Shown here: positions 1 through 9,939 of the stretch, piece after piece
Layout of the letters: each line of letters starts with the position of its first letter
Numbering within the stretch: position 1 is the first letter of the stretch
Origin: Allium sativum
Lineage: Eukaryota > Streptophyta > Magnoliopsida > Asparagales > Amaryllidaceae
Length of the DNA: 64,000 nt
Reading direction: 5' to 3'
NCBI GenBank assembly: GCA_030737875.1
Contig: CM060926.1
Span: forward strand, 167,485,079-167,549,078
Position numbers and translations under genes: made by a program
The notes under the pieces: model-generated
The model's input: the letters and a program-made list of their open reading frames with translations, nothing else
Told to the model about the DNA's origin: nothing
Database searches by the model: none

Positions 1-1320
1 GTGCATTAACGAATCAATTAATGCCAATTAGGGTTAAGTCATGAACATGAAAAGACAACTTAACCAACTTGAACACGATTTGTAGGGCTAAGTCATGGAC
101 TTGAAACGACAACACTTAGCCAACTTGACATGACACGTAAGCGGGTTAAGTCACGAATTTAAATGACATACTTAACCATCTTGACATGACTAGACTGGAA
201 AAGGATTAAGTCACGAATTACATGACTTAATCTGTTAGGCGGGTTAGGTCACGAATTACATGACCTAATCTGTAGGCGAAACCCTAGACACGACCCTTTT
301 CAGTAGTAACCCTCTAGATGTATCAAGGTACCCTGGGGCTAGGCCGGGTGGGGCACGATTACTGGGCTGATTGTAAGAGGTGAACGACGGGAGTGGGGTA
401 TGCCAGTGTAGGTTCGATGTACTACGGTCGTGCACGTATTCCGGGGCAGGTACTTGGTATCCGTAGATTTATCTGTGCATCTTGAATCGTGTCAGGGGTT
501 GACACCCTAGCGTTGATACACCCGAAGGTGGACCCAGCACAGGTGACTACATTCATGATTAGTCGTATGACACGGGCACTTGACGAGCTAGAACTTGTAG
601 GGAGCCGATCGACTAGATAATCGCTCCGTAGGACCCCGTACTTGGGTCAGACCCCGTTTCAGGGTCATTTCATGATATTGGGCCGTGGGATTTATTTCGT
701 GATTAACTTGTGACATGGGCTTAGTATACTAATACAGTCGATGCAACGAATCTCGAACATGTGATACTTTACTTGACTTGTCTTGACTTATCCTGATCAC
801 CTTAGTCTATCTTGTTCACCTTGACACCATTCTTAAGTTTAGTTCCAGTTCATACATGACAGGTTGTTTTAACCGTTTTTACACTGAAAGTCACTAGGAC
901 TTACTCAGTCTTTATGACTGACCCTTTTCCTTTTGCCTCTTTTTCTTTCGTTTCCCCCCCAGGTTCTAAGGGAGGAAACACTAGCTCTTAGCTTGGATAT
1001 CACTTGCTTTGGCTCAGCATGTACGGTTTGCTATGGCTGCTTCATTTTACTGCACTTGGGGAATAAACTGTTTTTAAGTTATTGCTTCTTTGGCTATTAT
1101 TACAAGACAGTTGTAATGAAGTTACTTGAAATGTTTGTAAAAACATGGTTTATTTTGGAATGAAATGAAGTTCTGTTTTGCTCAGAAATTCTTCCGCTGT
1201 TTACTTAATTATTTATTTATGTTCTGTCTTGTAATAATTCTGTGATGTTATCTCGATAATACCTCTCCAAAACTAGTGCATTCCCTTTGTGAGTGATCCT
1301 AGCGGAGGTGGGGTGTTACA
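1..1320 (+). repeat. Z: 3' part of a Tekay-type LTR
   Basis: This is the last 1.3 kb of a long LTR; its left part lies outside the window. The end at 1320 reads GAGGTGGGGTGTTACA and closely matches the 3' ends of the B LTRs near 30101-30116 and 37381-37397. Other landmarks appear in the same order as in B: GGTGGGGCACGATTACTGG near 346, GATACACCC near 514, and TATGACTGACC near 912 followed by a pyrimidine tract ending in AG at 961-962. The sequence resumes at 1321 with unrelated LTR sequence (Y), so Z is either a 3' LTR or a solo LTR. The window cannot tell which. Small open frames here, such as the one at 933-1163, are not considered genes. Confidence 0.75.
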
Positions 1321-1739
1321 GATAACCAGTTGGGCCTGTGATAGCACGCCGTCGGCTACCTAACATCTTGAGTCATTCGAACACGAAAATCGGAAAGGCG
1401 GAGAACTCCAAAAGGCCATATACTTGCTATCTAGTTATGGGTGAGGTTGGCCAATAGGTTTGTGGGGGCATAGAGGGCCTGCGTACATTTCTCATTCTTG
1501 ATATTCTTGGGTGCCTTTCATTAGTTGAGGGAGGGGTCAAGTGGGACCATAGCCACTGTAAAAATAGACCTTAGCATCTGCATCGGCAGATAACTTAAAG
1601 CTCCCGACTGAGTTCCGTATTTCTTGATTTTCCCTGCCACGGGACTTGGGTCGCACATATAGAGGACATGTGCAACTAGATATCGAGCACGTTTAACAAT
1701 ACGATTGGGACGTAAAGTCTAGGAACGCATATCGCTCAA

Positions 1740-1935
1740 GGTATTGTATCCTAGACTAGAGGGCATTGTACGATAGGTTGCATAAACCCTAGTTGGACAT
1801 AGGTAGCGTAAACCCTGGTTGAACCTAGGAAGCGTTCGATAAAGTAAACCCTAGTTGGACTTAGGTAACACTCGATGGTAAATCCTAGCTGGATCTAGGT
1901 AGTATTCTATAAAAGAACCTAGTAAGACCTAGGTT
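1740..1935. repeat. Degenerate short tandem repeats, CCTAGTTGGAC-type
   Basis: Four to five degenerate units share a core close to AAACCCTAGTTGGACATAGG, spaced roughly 35-50 bp apart, at about 1785, 1811, 1848 and 1882, with a decayed copy near 1915. No coding potential is seen. They belong to the Y LTR. Confidence 0.55.
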
Positions 1936-2031
1936 GGTAGTCCAAACGCTTACGCAACACAGAAATGGTGGTTTTACGCAGATGTAGTGAGAATACACAC
2001 ACACATGAAAGCCCGTACGACGTACGACATT

Positions 2032-2090
2032 GGATAAGGAACTGCGTACATATGAAAAGATGACACGAGTTGGATAAGGAACTGCGTACA
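2032..2090. repeat. About 40-bp tandem repeat interrupted by A
   Basis: A unit starting TTGGATAAGGAACTGCGTAC occurs at about 2032 and again at about 2071. The first unit goes on with TATGAAAAGATGACACGAG. The second is cut after GTACA at 2090 by element A, and its remainder, CATGAAAAGAGGACATGAG, appears at 12286-12304. Confidence 0.8.
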
Positions 2091-2849
2091 TGTGACGGCC
2101 CGCCCCGCACCAACCGATACTTACTCCAAAGGTGCGCTGTACACATGTCCAGTTAGCACGGAACGGGTCGCCAGAAGGAAAAGGAAGAAGGAAATGAACA
2201 TACAAAGAACCTGTTAGAATGTCTCACAGCGCATAGAACAAAATAAAATAATAACATACTTGACATAAAACAGGAGAGACAGTGCATAAGCTGAAAATCA
2301 GAACTAAACATCATAGCAGCGGAAATCCAAAATACAGCTTATTACAACTTTCAAACTGTCTCAAGCAAAAGCAAGATAAATGAGGTACACTACTAATGCC
2401 CAAGTAGCGACCACCAACGACACAGGGAGAATGTGTGTATATATATATCATACGTGGAAGCCTCCTGCCCGCCTCCGAATCAGCTACTCGCGCATCACCA
2501 GCTAACCTGTCTCTAGTCTGCTCGTGTGAGCACACAGAGTAATAAGAGGAGACATAAAACTCTGGGTCAGACATAAAGCCTGGTATGAGCGATAAGCATC
2601 TAAAATGAACAATAACAGGTAGACTAATACATACCTGAACCTGGACCTGCAACCAAAGAGTTAGCACTACATACTGTACAACACTCTAAGGTATCATATC
2701 AAACAATATAAAGATACAGAGGTGGGGGAGGTGTGCATGTCATAGGGATGGCAAACAATCAAACATAGCATCCATCCTCACATCTCTCACTCGGTGCGTA
2801 AAGCATACGATATTCACCACATCGATCACCCAACATACCTTGTTACGAT

Positions 2850-3165
2850 CACTTTGCCCCATGAAGTCATAAATGGCTTCATTGCACTGATAACGTAGCC
2901 ACTAATCATTTGCTATGTCCACTTTGCCCCATGGAGTCACAAGAACCCCACTGCACTGGCTCATAGCCTTACTAATCCTTATTATGTCCACTTGCCCCAC
3001 GGGGTTATTCACCCCATCTGCGCTGGCTCATAGTCTTACTACGCATCACCTTGCCCCTCAGGTCATAATGACCCTACTGCACTGATAACGTAGTCTTGCT
3101 ACCATCACCTTGCCCCTCAGGTCATAATGACCCAACTGCACTGATAAGTAGCCCATCATTCTTAG
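2850..3165. repeat. TTGCCCC tandem array in the A 3' LTR
   Basis: Five units are marked by TTGCCCC at about 2853, 2923, 2992, 3051 and 3110, giving spacings near 70, 69, 59 and 59 bp. Units share CTGCACTGATAACGTAG or the variant CTGCACTGGCTCATAG. Open reading frames across it are by-products of the repeat. Confidence 0.85.
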
Positions 3166-3309
3166 TGGTGAATCGAAGGTATGAATGTCGACAGCTCCTT
3201 AGCACACGTCCCGCAGCAAAGTCCAACCATGAAGTGAACTCCTTGGTTCCCAACTGGTTCCGGGATCCTGAGCTCTACTTCCCCATTGGACTACCTTTGC
3301 ATCTCGGGT

Positions 3310-3785
3310 TATTGGTCAATATTGGGTCGGGTCGGGTTCCTTCTCAAGTTATCGGTTCGGGTCGGTGTCCTTCATCCGTTCGGGTCGGGTCTCCTTCTGG
3401 TGCGGTTCGGGTCGGGTACTCCTTTGTGTTCGAGTCAGATGCTTCTCTTCGGGTCGGGTCGGGTGCTTCCCTTCGGGTCGGGTGGAGTGTCCCTTCTTGG
3501 TTCGCATTTTCGATCCGTCTTCATGCTCCCTTCATATGCTCCTATCCGATCCACTTCCGTGCTCCTGCTCTGATTCCTCTTCGTGCTTCCGATCCGATCC
3601 GTCCTCCTCGATCCGATCCGTCCTTCTCGATCCGATCCGTTTTCCTCTATCCGATCCCAGTTCAGCTAGCGTGGCCTTCCTTTTTGCCACTTTTCCCAAG
3701 TGTTGGGTTCCGATCCGATCAGATTCTTTGCTCAGTTCAACATATCCGATCCGAGCCCCCTTATCCGATCCAATCCGAAACCTGC
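3310..3785. repeat. GGGTCGGG and GATCCGATCC arrays in the A 3' LTR
   Basis: The left half (about 3325-3485) is rich in GGGTCGGGT units. The right half (about 3505-3780) is rich in CGATCCGATCCG units. It is a GC-rich island in an AT-rich LTR. Three overlapping plus frames stay open through it because of the short period, and I do not regard them as genes. Confidence 0.85.
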
Positions 3786-4806
3786 ACTGTTTTCTGAAAC
3801 TATTCCAGCAAGTGTTTACGCCATTCGACGGCGTTTTCGACCATTCTAACTATTGGAATCAATCACAAAGCATTTCATATAGTCATAGCAACATGCATAA
3901 TCAACCACAAACATCATACACATCAATATCATAGGTTAAAATGGATCAAACATACCCAAAATCACATATTTCCCCTTAAGCATGTTTAGGTGAAACTAAT
4001 GATAGGATTAGCAAAACTTAAGCAAATTAACCCAAATTCATATCAGAGGTCTAAAACATCATTTAAGAATTTATGAACATTTTTCCCGAATTTTATCATG
4101 CTTAAATTCGCTAATTAGCACTAATCACCCCTAATTAGCCATAATTAGTGTAAAACTATGCAAATCACTCACCTTAGCCACAAAATAAACTAAGATCTGA
4201 AATGATTCTCTGATTTGATGTGAATCTCAATGCCAATAGCAGCTCCTATGTTGATTTGGTGAAGATCTTCCTTGATTAGGGATTGCTAAGCTAAATCCTT
4301 GCCAAAAAGGTGATTTGGAGGTGATTTAGAGGTTAGAGGCCATTTTTAGGGATCCTTGGTGATAAGTGGAGGCTAGAAAACTGAAATGGAATGATTCTCC
4401 ATCTCATTTCAGCCCTCCCATAACCTTAATCCCGAAATGGGTTATGGGCCTACTCACTAATCACCCAATTTGGCCCGGATAAGCAGTTTTTCACCCTCCA
4501 AACTTTGTTTCAGCCATATCACCCAAACGGTAAGTCCGTTTGACTATTATGACCACTCTACGAGAAGGTAAACCATCAAACGAATCAAATGGAAGTGGTG
4601 TCAAGTCAAAATTCATTTCCAATCGAAAGTTATGGCCAAAACAGTACCGACTAGGGGCAAAATGGTCATTCAAAAATAAACAAAAATCATGAACATGGGA
4701 AATGACTCTAATGGATGTTTCCCAAAGTTACATGACCATACGACTTCACACGGGAAAGAAATAAATATTCTACAATCCTATGATGTGTAGAATACGGGTC
4801 GTTACA

Positions 4807-4845
4807 CTCTCCCCCCCTTAAGAAATTTCGCCCCCGAAATTCCCT
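4807..4845 (-). promoter_or_regulatory. A polypurine tract with hairpin beside it
   Basis: On the minus strand AAGGGGGGGAGAG directly precedes the 3' LTR start; this is the expected primer for plus-strand DNA synthesis. Just upstream lies a 7-bp stem AATTTCG/CGAAATT with a 4-base loop (plus 4824-4830 and 4835-4841). The same layout recurs in B, C and E. Confidence 0.85.
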
Positions 4846-4962
4846 AATCCAAACACACACAAAGGTCCCGCATGCCTATCAATCATAAAACAACAATCAA
4901 CATGCAAAACAAGCAAAACAAGTCTACCCTAGCATGCAGAAAACTAAATCGTAAAGTAAATC

Positions 4963-7740
4963 TTACCAGACAAAGAGTTCTGGATATGCCTTCCTAATGC
5001 TTTCTTCTGTCTCCCAAGTACAATCATTCTCGTCCTCGGCCCACTGAACCTTGACTAGCTTCACCGACTTCCTTCGAAGTTGCTTTGTATCGTGCCCCAC
5101 AATACGAATCGGCTTGCGGTTCCCAACCGCCTCAGGTTCTACTTCGAAGTCCTCTAACTGATCAGGTGAAATAGTCACGTTTGAGTCGTGAACGAACTTC
5201 CTTAGTTGGGAAACATGAAACACATTGTGAACCCCTGCCATCTTCTCTGGTAAGCCAACTCTATACGCCAAATTCCCGACTAGTTCAAGAACAGGGAACG
5301 GGCCAACAAATCTTGGTGCCAACTTGCCTCTCCTGCCAAATCGAATCACGCTCTTCAACGGAGAGATCTTGACAAACACCAAGTCACCAACGGAGAATTT
5401 CAAGTCTCTTCTCCTCTTATCAGCATAACTCTTCTGCCTATCTTGGGCAGCTTTCATTCGTTGCTGAATGATCTTAATCTTATCCGAAGTTTCTCTCACC
5501 ACATCTGGTCCAAGCATAAACTTCTCGCCAGTCTCTATCCAACATGATGGTGAGTTGCACGGTCTTCCGTACAAAGCTTCATATGGAGCCATACCGATAC
5601 TGGATTGGTAGCTATTATTATATGCAAATTCTACTAGATGCAAATGGTCATCCCATGATCTACCAAAATCCAATATACAAGCTCTCAAGAGATCTTCCAA
5701 TATACGATTCACCCTCTCCGTCTAACCGTCGGTCAGAGGATGATATGCGGTACTGAGATGTAATCCTGACCCTAGAGCCTCTTGTAAGCTCTTCCAAAAC
5801 CCACTAGTGAACAACGGGTCTCGGTCACTCACAATGCTTTTGGGTACTCCATGAAATCTCACTACCCACTTCATATACAATTCTACCAACTTGGCTGCCG
5901 TTCTGGTCGATTTGACTGGTATAAATCTTGCGCTTTTAGTCAATCGATCCACAATTACCCAAATGCTAACATATCCCGATCTAGTCCTTGGTAAACCATC
6001 GATGAAATCCATCGAGACTTGCTCCCATTTCCATTCGGGAATTTCTAATGGTTGCAACAACCCACTAAGCTTCTTTTGCTCGGCTTTAACTAGCTGGCAA
6101 TTCATGCATTTGGATATAAACTTTCCAACGTCTCTTTTCATCCCTTCCCAGTAGTAAGTCTGTCTCATGTCTCGATACATCTTATTACCACCGGGATGTA
6201 TAGTCAGTTTTGAGTGATGACATTCTCTAAGCACTTCATCTCTCAAACCATTCACGTTGGGCACAACTAGTCTCCCATTCTTCCGAAGCCATCCATCTCG
6301 ATCAAGCCCATACACGTTCATCTCCTCATCGATACCCATATCTAACTTGGAGATGATTTCCAATAGGTTAGGATCGTCCCTCTGATTAGAACCAATCCGC
6401 TCTATCAAAGTGGGTCTGATCGTCAAACTAGCTAGCATAACTGGATCCAATTCGCACCTTGGTCTGAAATCAAACCCCGCGATATACTCCAGTTGCTTCC
6501 ATTCAAGAAACATTGCCCCTAAGCTGGCATGTCTCCTACTCAAGGCATCGGCTACCGCATTACCCTTCCCAGGTGTGTATGCGATATCAAAATCATACGA
6601 AGCCAAGAACTCTAACCATCTCTGCTGACGGAGATTCAGATCTTTCTGAGAGAAGAGATACTTTAATGATTTATGATCAATAAACAACTCAAATCTTTCT
6701 CCCAAGTGATAGTGTCTCCACATCTTCAGCGCAAATACAATCGCTGCCAATTCCAAATCATGGGTAGGATACTTCTTCTCATGCGGCTTTAGCTGTCGAC
6801 CAGCGTAAGCTACAACCCTACCTCCTTGCATCAATACTGCACCCAGTCCGGTACCACAAGCATCCGTGTATACCGTCATCTCTTCATTCCCCTTAGGAAT
6901 GACTAACACTGGCGCACGCATCAACCTCTCCTTTAGACTTTTGAAGGCATCCTCACACACTCCGTTCCAGACGAAGAACTGATTCTTCTTAGTCAACTGA
7001 GTCAACGGTGCTGCTATCTTGGAGAAGTCCTGGATAAACTTACGATAATATCCGGCTAATCCCAAGAAACTTCTTACATCTGTAGCATTCTTGGGCGTAG
7101 GCCAATCTTGTACCGTAGCCACCTTCGCAGGGTCCACGGCAATACCACACTCTGAAATAACATGACCCAAGAATCTTACTTCCCTTCTCCAAAAATGACA
7201 CTTAGAGAATTTCGCTTTCAATTGGTGTTTCCTCAACACCTCCATCACTATCCTCAAGTGCCCCTTGTGTTCCTCCTCTGTCCTTGAATAAACAAGGATA
7301 TCATCCACGAACACAAGAACAAACTTATTCAACTGATCTCTGAATACTCGATTCATAAGATCCACAAAGTAGGCTGGTGCATTGGTCAACCCAAACGGCA
7401 TGACCAACCACTCATAAAATCCAGATGGCGTCCTAAATGCCGTTTTCGGAACACTCTCATCCGCTACTCGAAGCTGATGAAATCCTGTCGCGAGGTCCAA
7501 CTGGGAGAACACTCTTGCTCCTTCCAGCTGATCAAACAAATCATCTATCCGCGGTAGAGGATACTTATTCTTCCTCATCACCTTATTCAACTCGCGATAG
7601 TCCACACACAAACGAAGGGAACCATCTGCCTTAGTGGCAAACACAACTGGTGCTCCCCACTCGGAGACACTCCTTCTAATCAATCCCTTCTTCAAAAGAT
7701 TGCTGACTTGCACCCCGAGCTCTCGCTGCTCCTTTGGTCC
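4963..7740 (-). pseudogene. pol: A pol: reverse transcriptase, RNase H, integrase, chromodomain (broken)
   Basis: This is the polymerase part of the A polyprotein. It would copy the element RNA to DNA and insert it into the chromosome. In order: reverse transcriptase with the VFVDD catalytic box (about 7317-7303), RNase H with TDACG and the DLELAA and IDHKS motifs, an integrase zinc-binding HHCC region, and an integrase core with MDFIDGLP and SDRDP. The C terminus has a chromodomain-like segment with VKLVKVQW and TWETEESIR, ending at 4963. A TAG stop at 5724-5722 falls where C has Gln, just before the core's conserved Glu region. A one-base frameshift near 7740 separates it from the protease frame. 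Apart from these breaks it is full length and well preserved. The chromodomain tail fits the Tekay/Del branch; the exact lineage is inferred from motifs. Confidence 0.93.
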
Positions 7741-9341
7741 ATACGACGGAGTGGCATCACTATAGGTATGGCATCTTTCACTAAATCAATACGGAACTCA
7801 ATCTCTCGGTGTGGTGGAAGCCCAGTCACCTCCTCGAAGACGTCCGGATACTGGCCAACCACGGGCACATCTGACAACTCATCCTGCGGGATGTCGAGGG
7901 AATTCACAAAACTAGCCATAACCCCATCACTAGGTAGACTACCAAACACTACCCTCCGCCCATCATCCGCCCTCACTGTCACCAAAAGGCCCTCACAGTC
8001 TACCACCACCCCGTATCTTTGGAGCCAATCGACTCCAAATATAATGCCATACCCAGTAAAGCCCAAAACAAAGCAATCACATACAAACATACATCCATGA
8101 CTCGATAAGACCAAATTCCTGCAAATCATACTAAGGCTAGTCGAACCACCAATCGGGTTCGTCACAACCAATGGTCTATCGACTATCTCAGGTTCCAGTC
8201 CCAACCTATCTACCAGGTCACTAGATATGAAGGAATGGGAAGCCCCAGTATCAAACAAAACTCGAATTGGTACATCATAAATAGAAAGCATACCTTGAAT
8301 AACAACATTCTTCCCTTTCTCCGCCGCAGTTGGGGCATTCGACGAAGAAGGAATAACATCAAGAGCATATGCTTTCATAATATGCTTCTCCTTAAGAGGT
8401 TGCGGACACTTGTCCTTCTGATGTCCCACTTGACCACAGTTGTAGCACTTCCTTTCCGCTGGCTTGGCCCGACATTCTTTAGCATAATGGCCCTTCTTTC
8501 CACAGCTGAAGCACTCAACATCCTTCTTACTCTTTTTCTGGCCACTCTTAGATTGGTCCTGCTTCCTCTTATTCTGAGAGTTATTCTTGCCTCCACCGCC
8601 TGCTTGCGGCTTTGGCCCTTCTGCAGATGCAGCCTCAGTCCTTGACTTAGGGTAAAGGATCTCTGATCTCAAAGCTTTCCCCACGATAGATTCAAAAGTC
8701 TCATCGATGTGGTTGATAAGCCTTTCCCCCAAGTACCCATCCAAACCAGTAATGAACTTCTCATTCTTCTTCTCAGGAGTATCGATAAGAGACAGTCCAT
8801 ACTTCGACAAAGTGTCGAACTCAGCAATATAATCAGAAACTGCCCTCCCATTCTGCTTCAGTTCCAAGAACCTCTTAAACAACACTGACTTCTGGGCAGC
8901 TGGGATAAACTTCTCGCTAAAGCGAGCCTTGAACTGAACCCAAGTAACCTGGTCCTATGGAGTAGCTGTTCTAATAGCATTCCACCAATTCATCGCTCGC
9001 CCTTGCAGTTGACGAGACTCTAGCCTTCTCTTCATCGCATCCTCAAGACCCAAGTCATCAAAGATACGGTCGCAGCTATCCATCCAATCTTGAACATCTG
9101 TGGCCGACTCCGTTCCATGGAACGGCTTCCGACCAAGATTAGTGTAATCATTGCACAACTTGGCGAAATCGACCCTAGGCGCCTGCACTACTGGGCCAAC
9201 ACCAGCTCCGGGATTGGGAACTGCCCCTTGCACTTCCCTAAGCATGTCTCTCATGAGGTTGGTAAACATTGCCCTCATGTCAGCGGCATTCCCATTATTG
9301 GCCCCTCTACCGGTACCTCTAACATGTCGACTCATCGTCAA
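7692..9341 (-). pseudogene. gag-pro: A gag-protease (broken by one stop)
   Basis: Gag forms the virus-like particle and the protease cuts the polyprotein. The start at 9341 (MTMSRHVRG) lies about 180 bases inside the primer site. The capsid region includes FHGTESATDVQDWM and AMNWWNA. A TAG at 8957-8955 interrupts the frame, which then continues in register (next Met at 8885). Two CCHC zinc knuckles follow a Lys/Gln-rich stretch: CFSCGKKGHYAKEC (about 8510) and CYNCGQVGHQKDKC (about 8444). The aspartic protease active site LFDTGASHSF lies near 8250 and its catalytic Asp is intact. The frame ends at 7692, a little past the frameshift that leads into reverse transcriptase. Between 9342 and 9523 is untranslated leader. 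Confidence 0.92.
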
Positions 9342-9523
9342 TCTGAAAAAGGGAAACGATTAACGACCCCATAGTGGTACTAGTGCAGTGCAACTTCATT
9401 CTTATACTACTAATAGTATATATATACATAGCTTTTGAAAACTAAAGTAATCACAAATACGCGCTCTCATATACGTACTAACTCTCCCTAGTGTCTTTCC
9501 CTAGGTTAACTACGCAACCTAGA

Positions 9524-9535
9524 GCTCTGATACCA
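9524..9535 (-). promoter_or_regulatory. A primer binding site (initiator-Met tRNA type)
   Basis: On the minus strand TGGTATCAGAGC sits two bases inside the 5' LTR. It is the usual plant sequence complementary to the 3' end of initiator methionine tRNA, and it fixes the orientation of A. Confidence 0.93.
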
Positions 9536-9537
9536 AG

Positions 9538-9877
9538 TGTGACGGCCCGCCCCGCACCAACCGATACTTACTCCAAAGGTGCGCTGTACACATGTCCAGT
9601 TAGCACGGAACGGGTCGCCAGAAGGAAAAGGAAGAAGGAAATGAACATACAAAGAACCTGTTAGAATATCTCCCATCGCATAGAACAAAATATAATAATA
9701 ACATACTTGACATAAAACAGGAGAGACAGTGCATAAGCTGAAAATCAGAACTAAACATCATAGCAGCGGAAATCCAAAATACAGCTTATTACAACTTTCA
9801 AACTGTCTCAAGCAAAAGCAAGATAAATGAGGTACACTACTAATGCCCAAGTAGCGACCACCAACGACACAGTGAGA

Positions 9878-9939
<62 letters not shown>

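Larger units (their letters stand above)
1321..2090 (+). repeat. Y: left piece of an LTR split by element A
   Basis: This non-coding stretch lies between the end of Z and the insertion point of A. It continues at 12286, because the tandem unit interrupted at 2090 resumes there. I see no protein similarity. It is assigned to an LTR only because its continuation ends in TGTTACA at 12732 and has the same 3' landmarks as the other LTRs. Confidence 0.5.
2091..4806 (-). repeat. A 3' LTR (2716 bp)
   Basis: On the minus strand it begins TGTAACGACCCG (ending at plus 4806) and finishes CCGTCACA (plus 2091). It matches 9538-12280 throughout, the main length difference being the TA microsatellite, which is about 11 bp here and 55 bp in the other LTR. 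It carries the TTGCCCC tandem array, the GGGTCGGG and GATCCGATCC arrays, and a splice-donor-like AAG/GTGAGTG on the minus strand at 4172. Confidence 0.95.

Noticed and set aside
3096..3934. Three overlapping plus frames of 95-233 codons
   Set aside because: They are produced by GGGTCGGG and GATCCGATCC short-period repeats in the A LTR, stay open in more than one frame, and recur in the other LTR with shifted ends.
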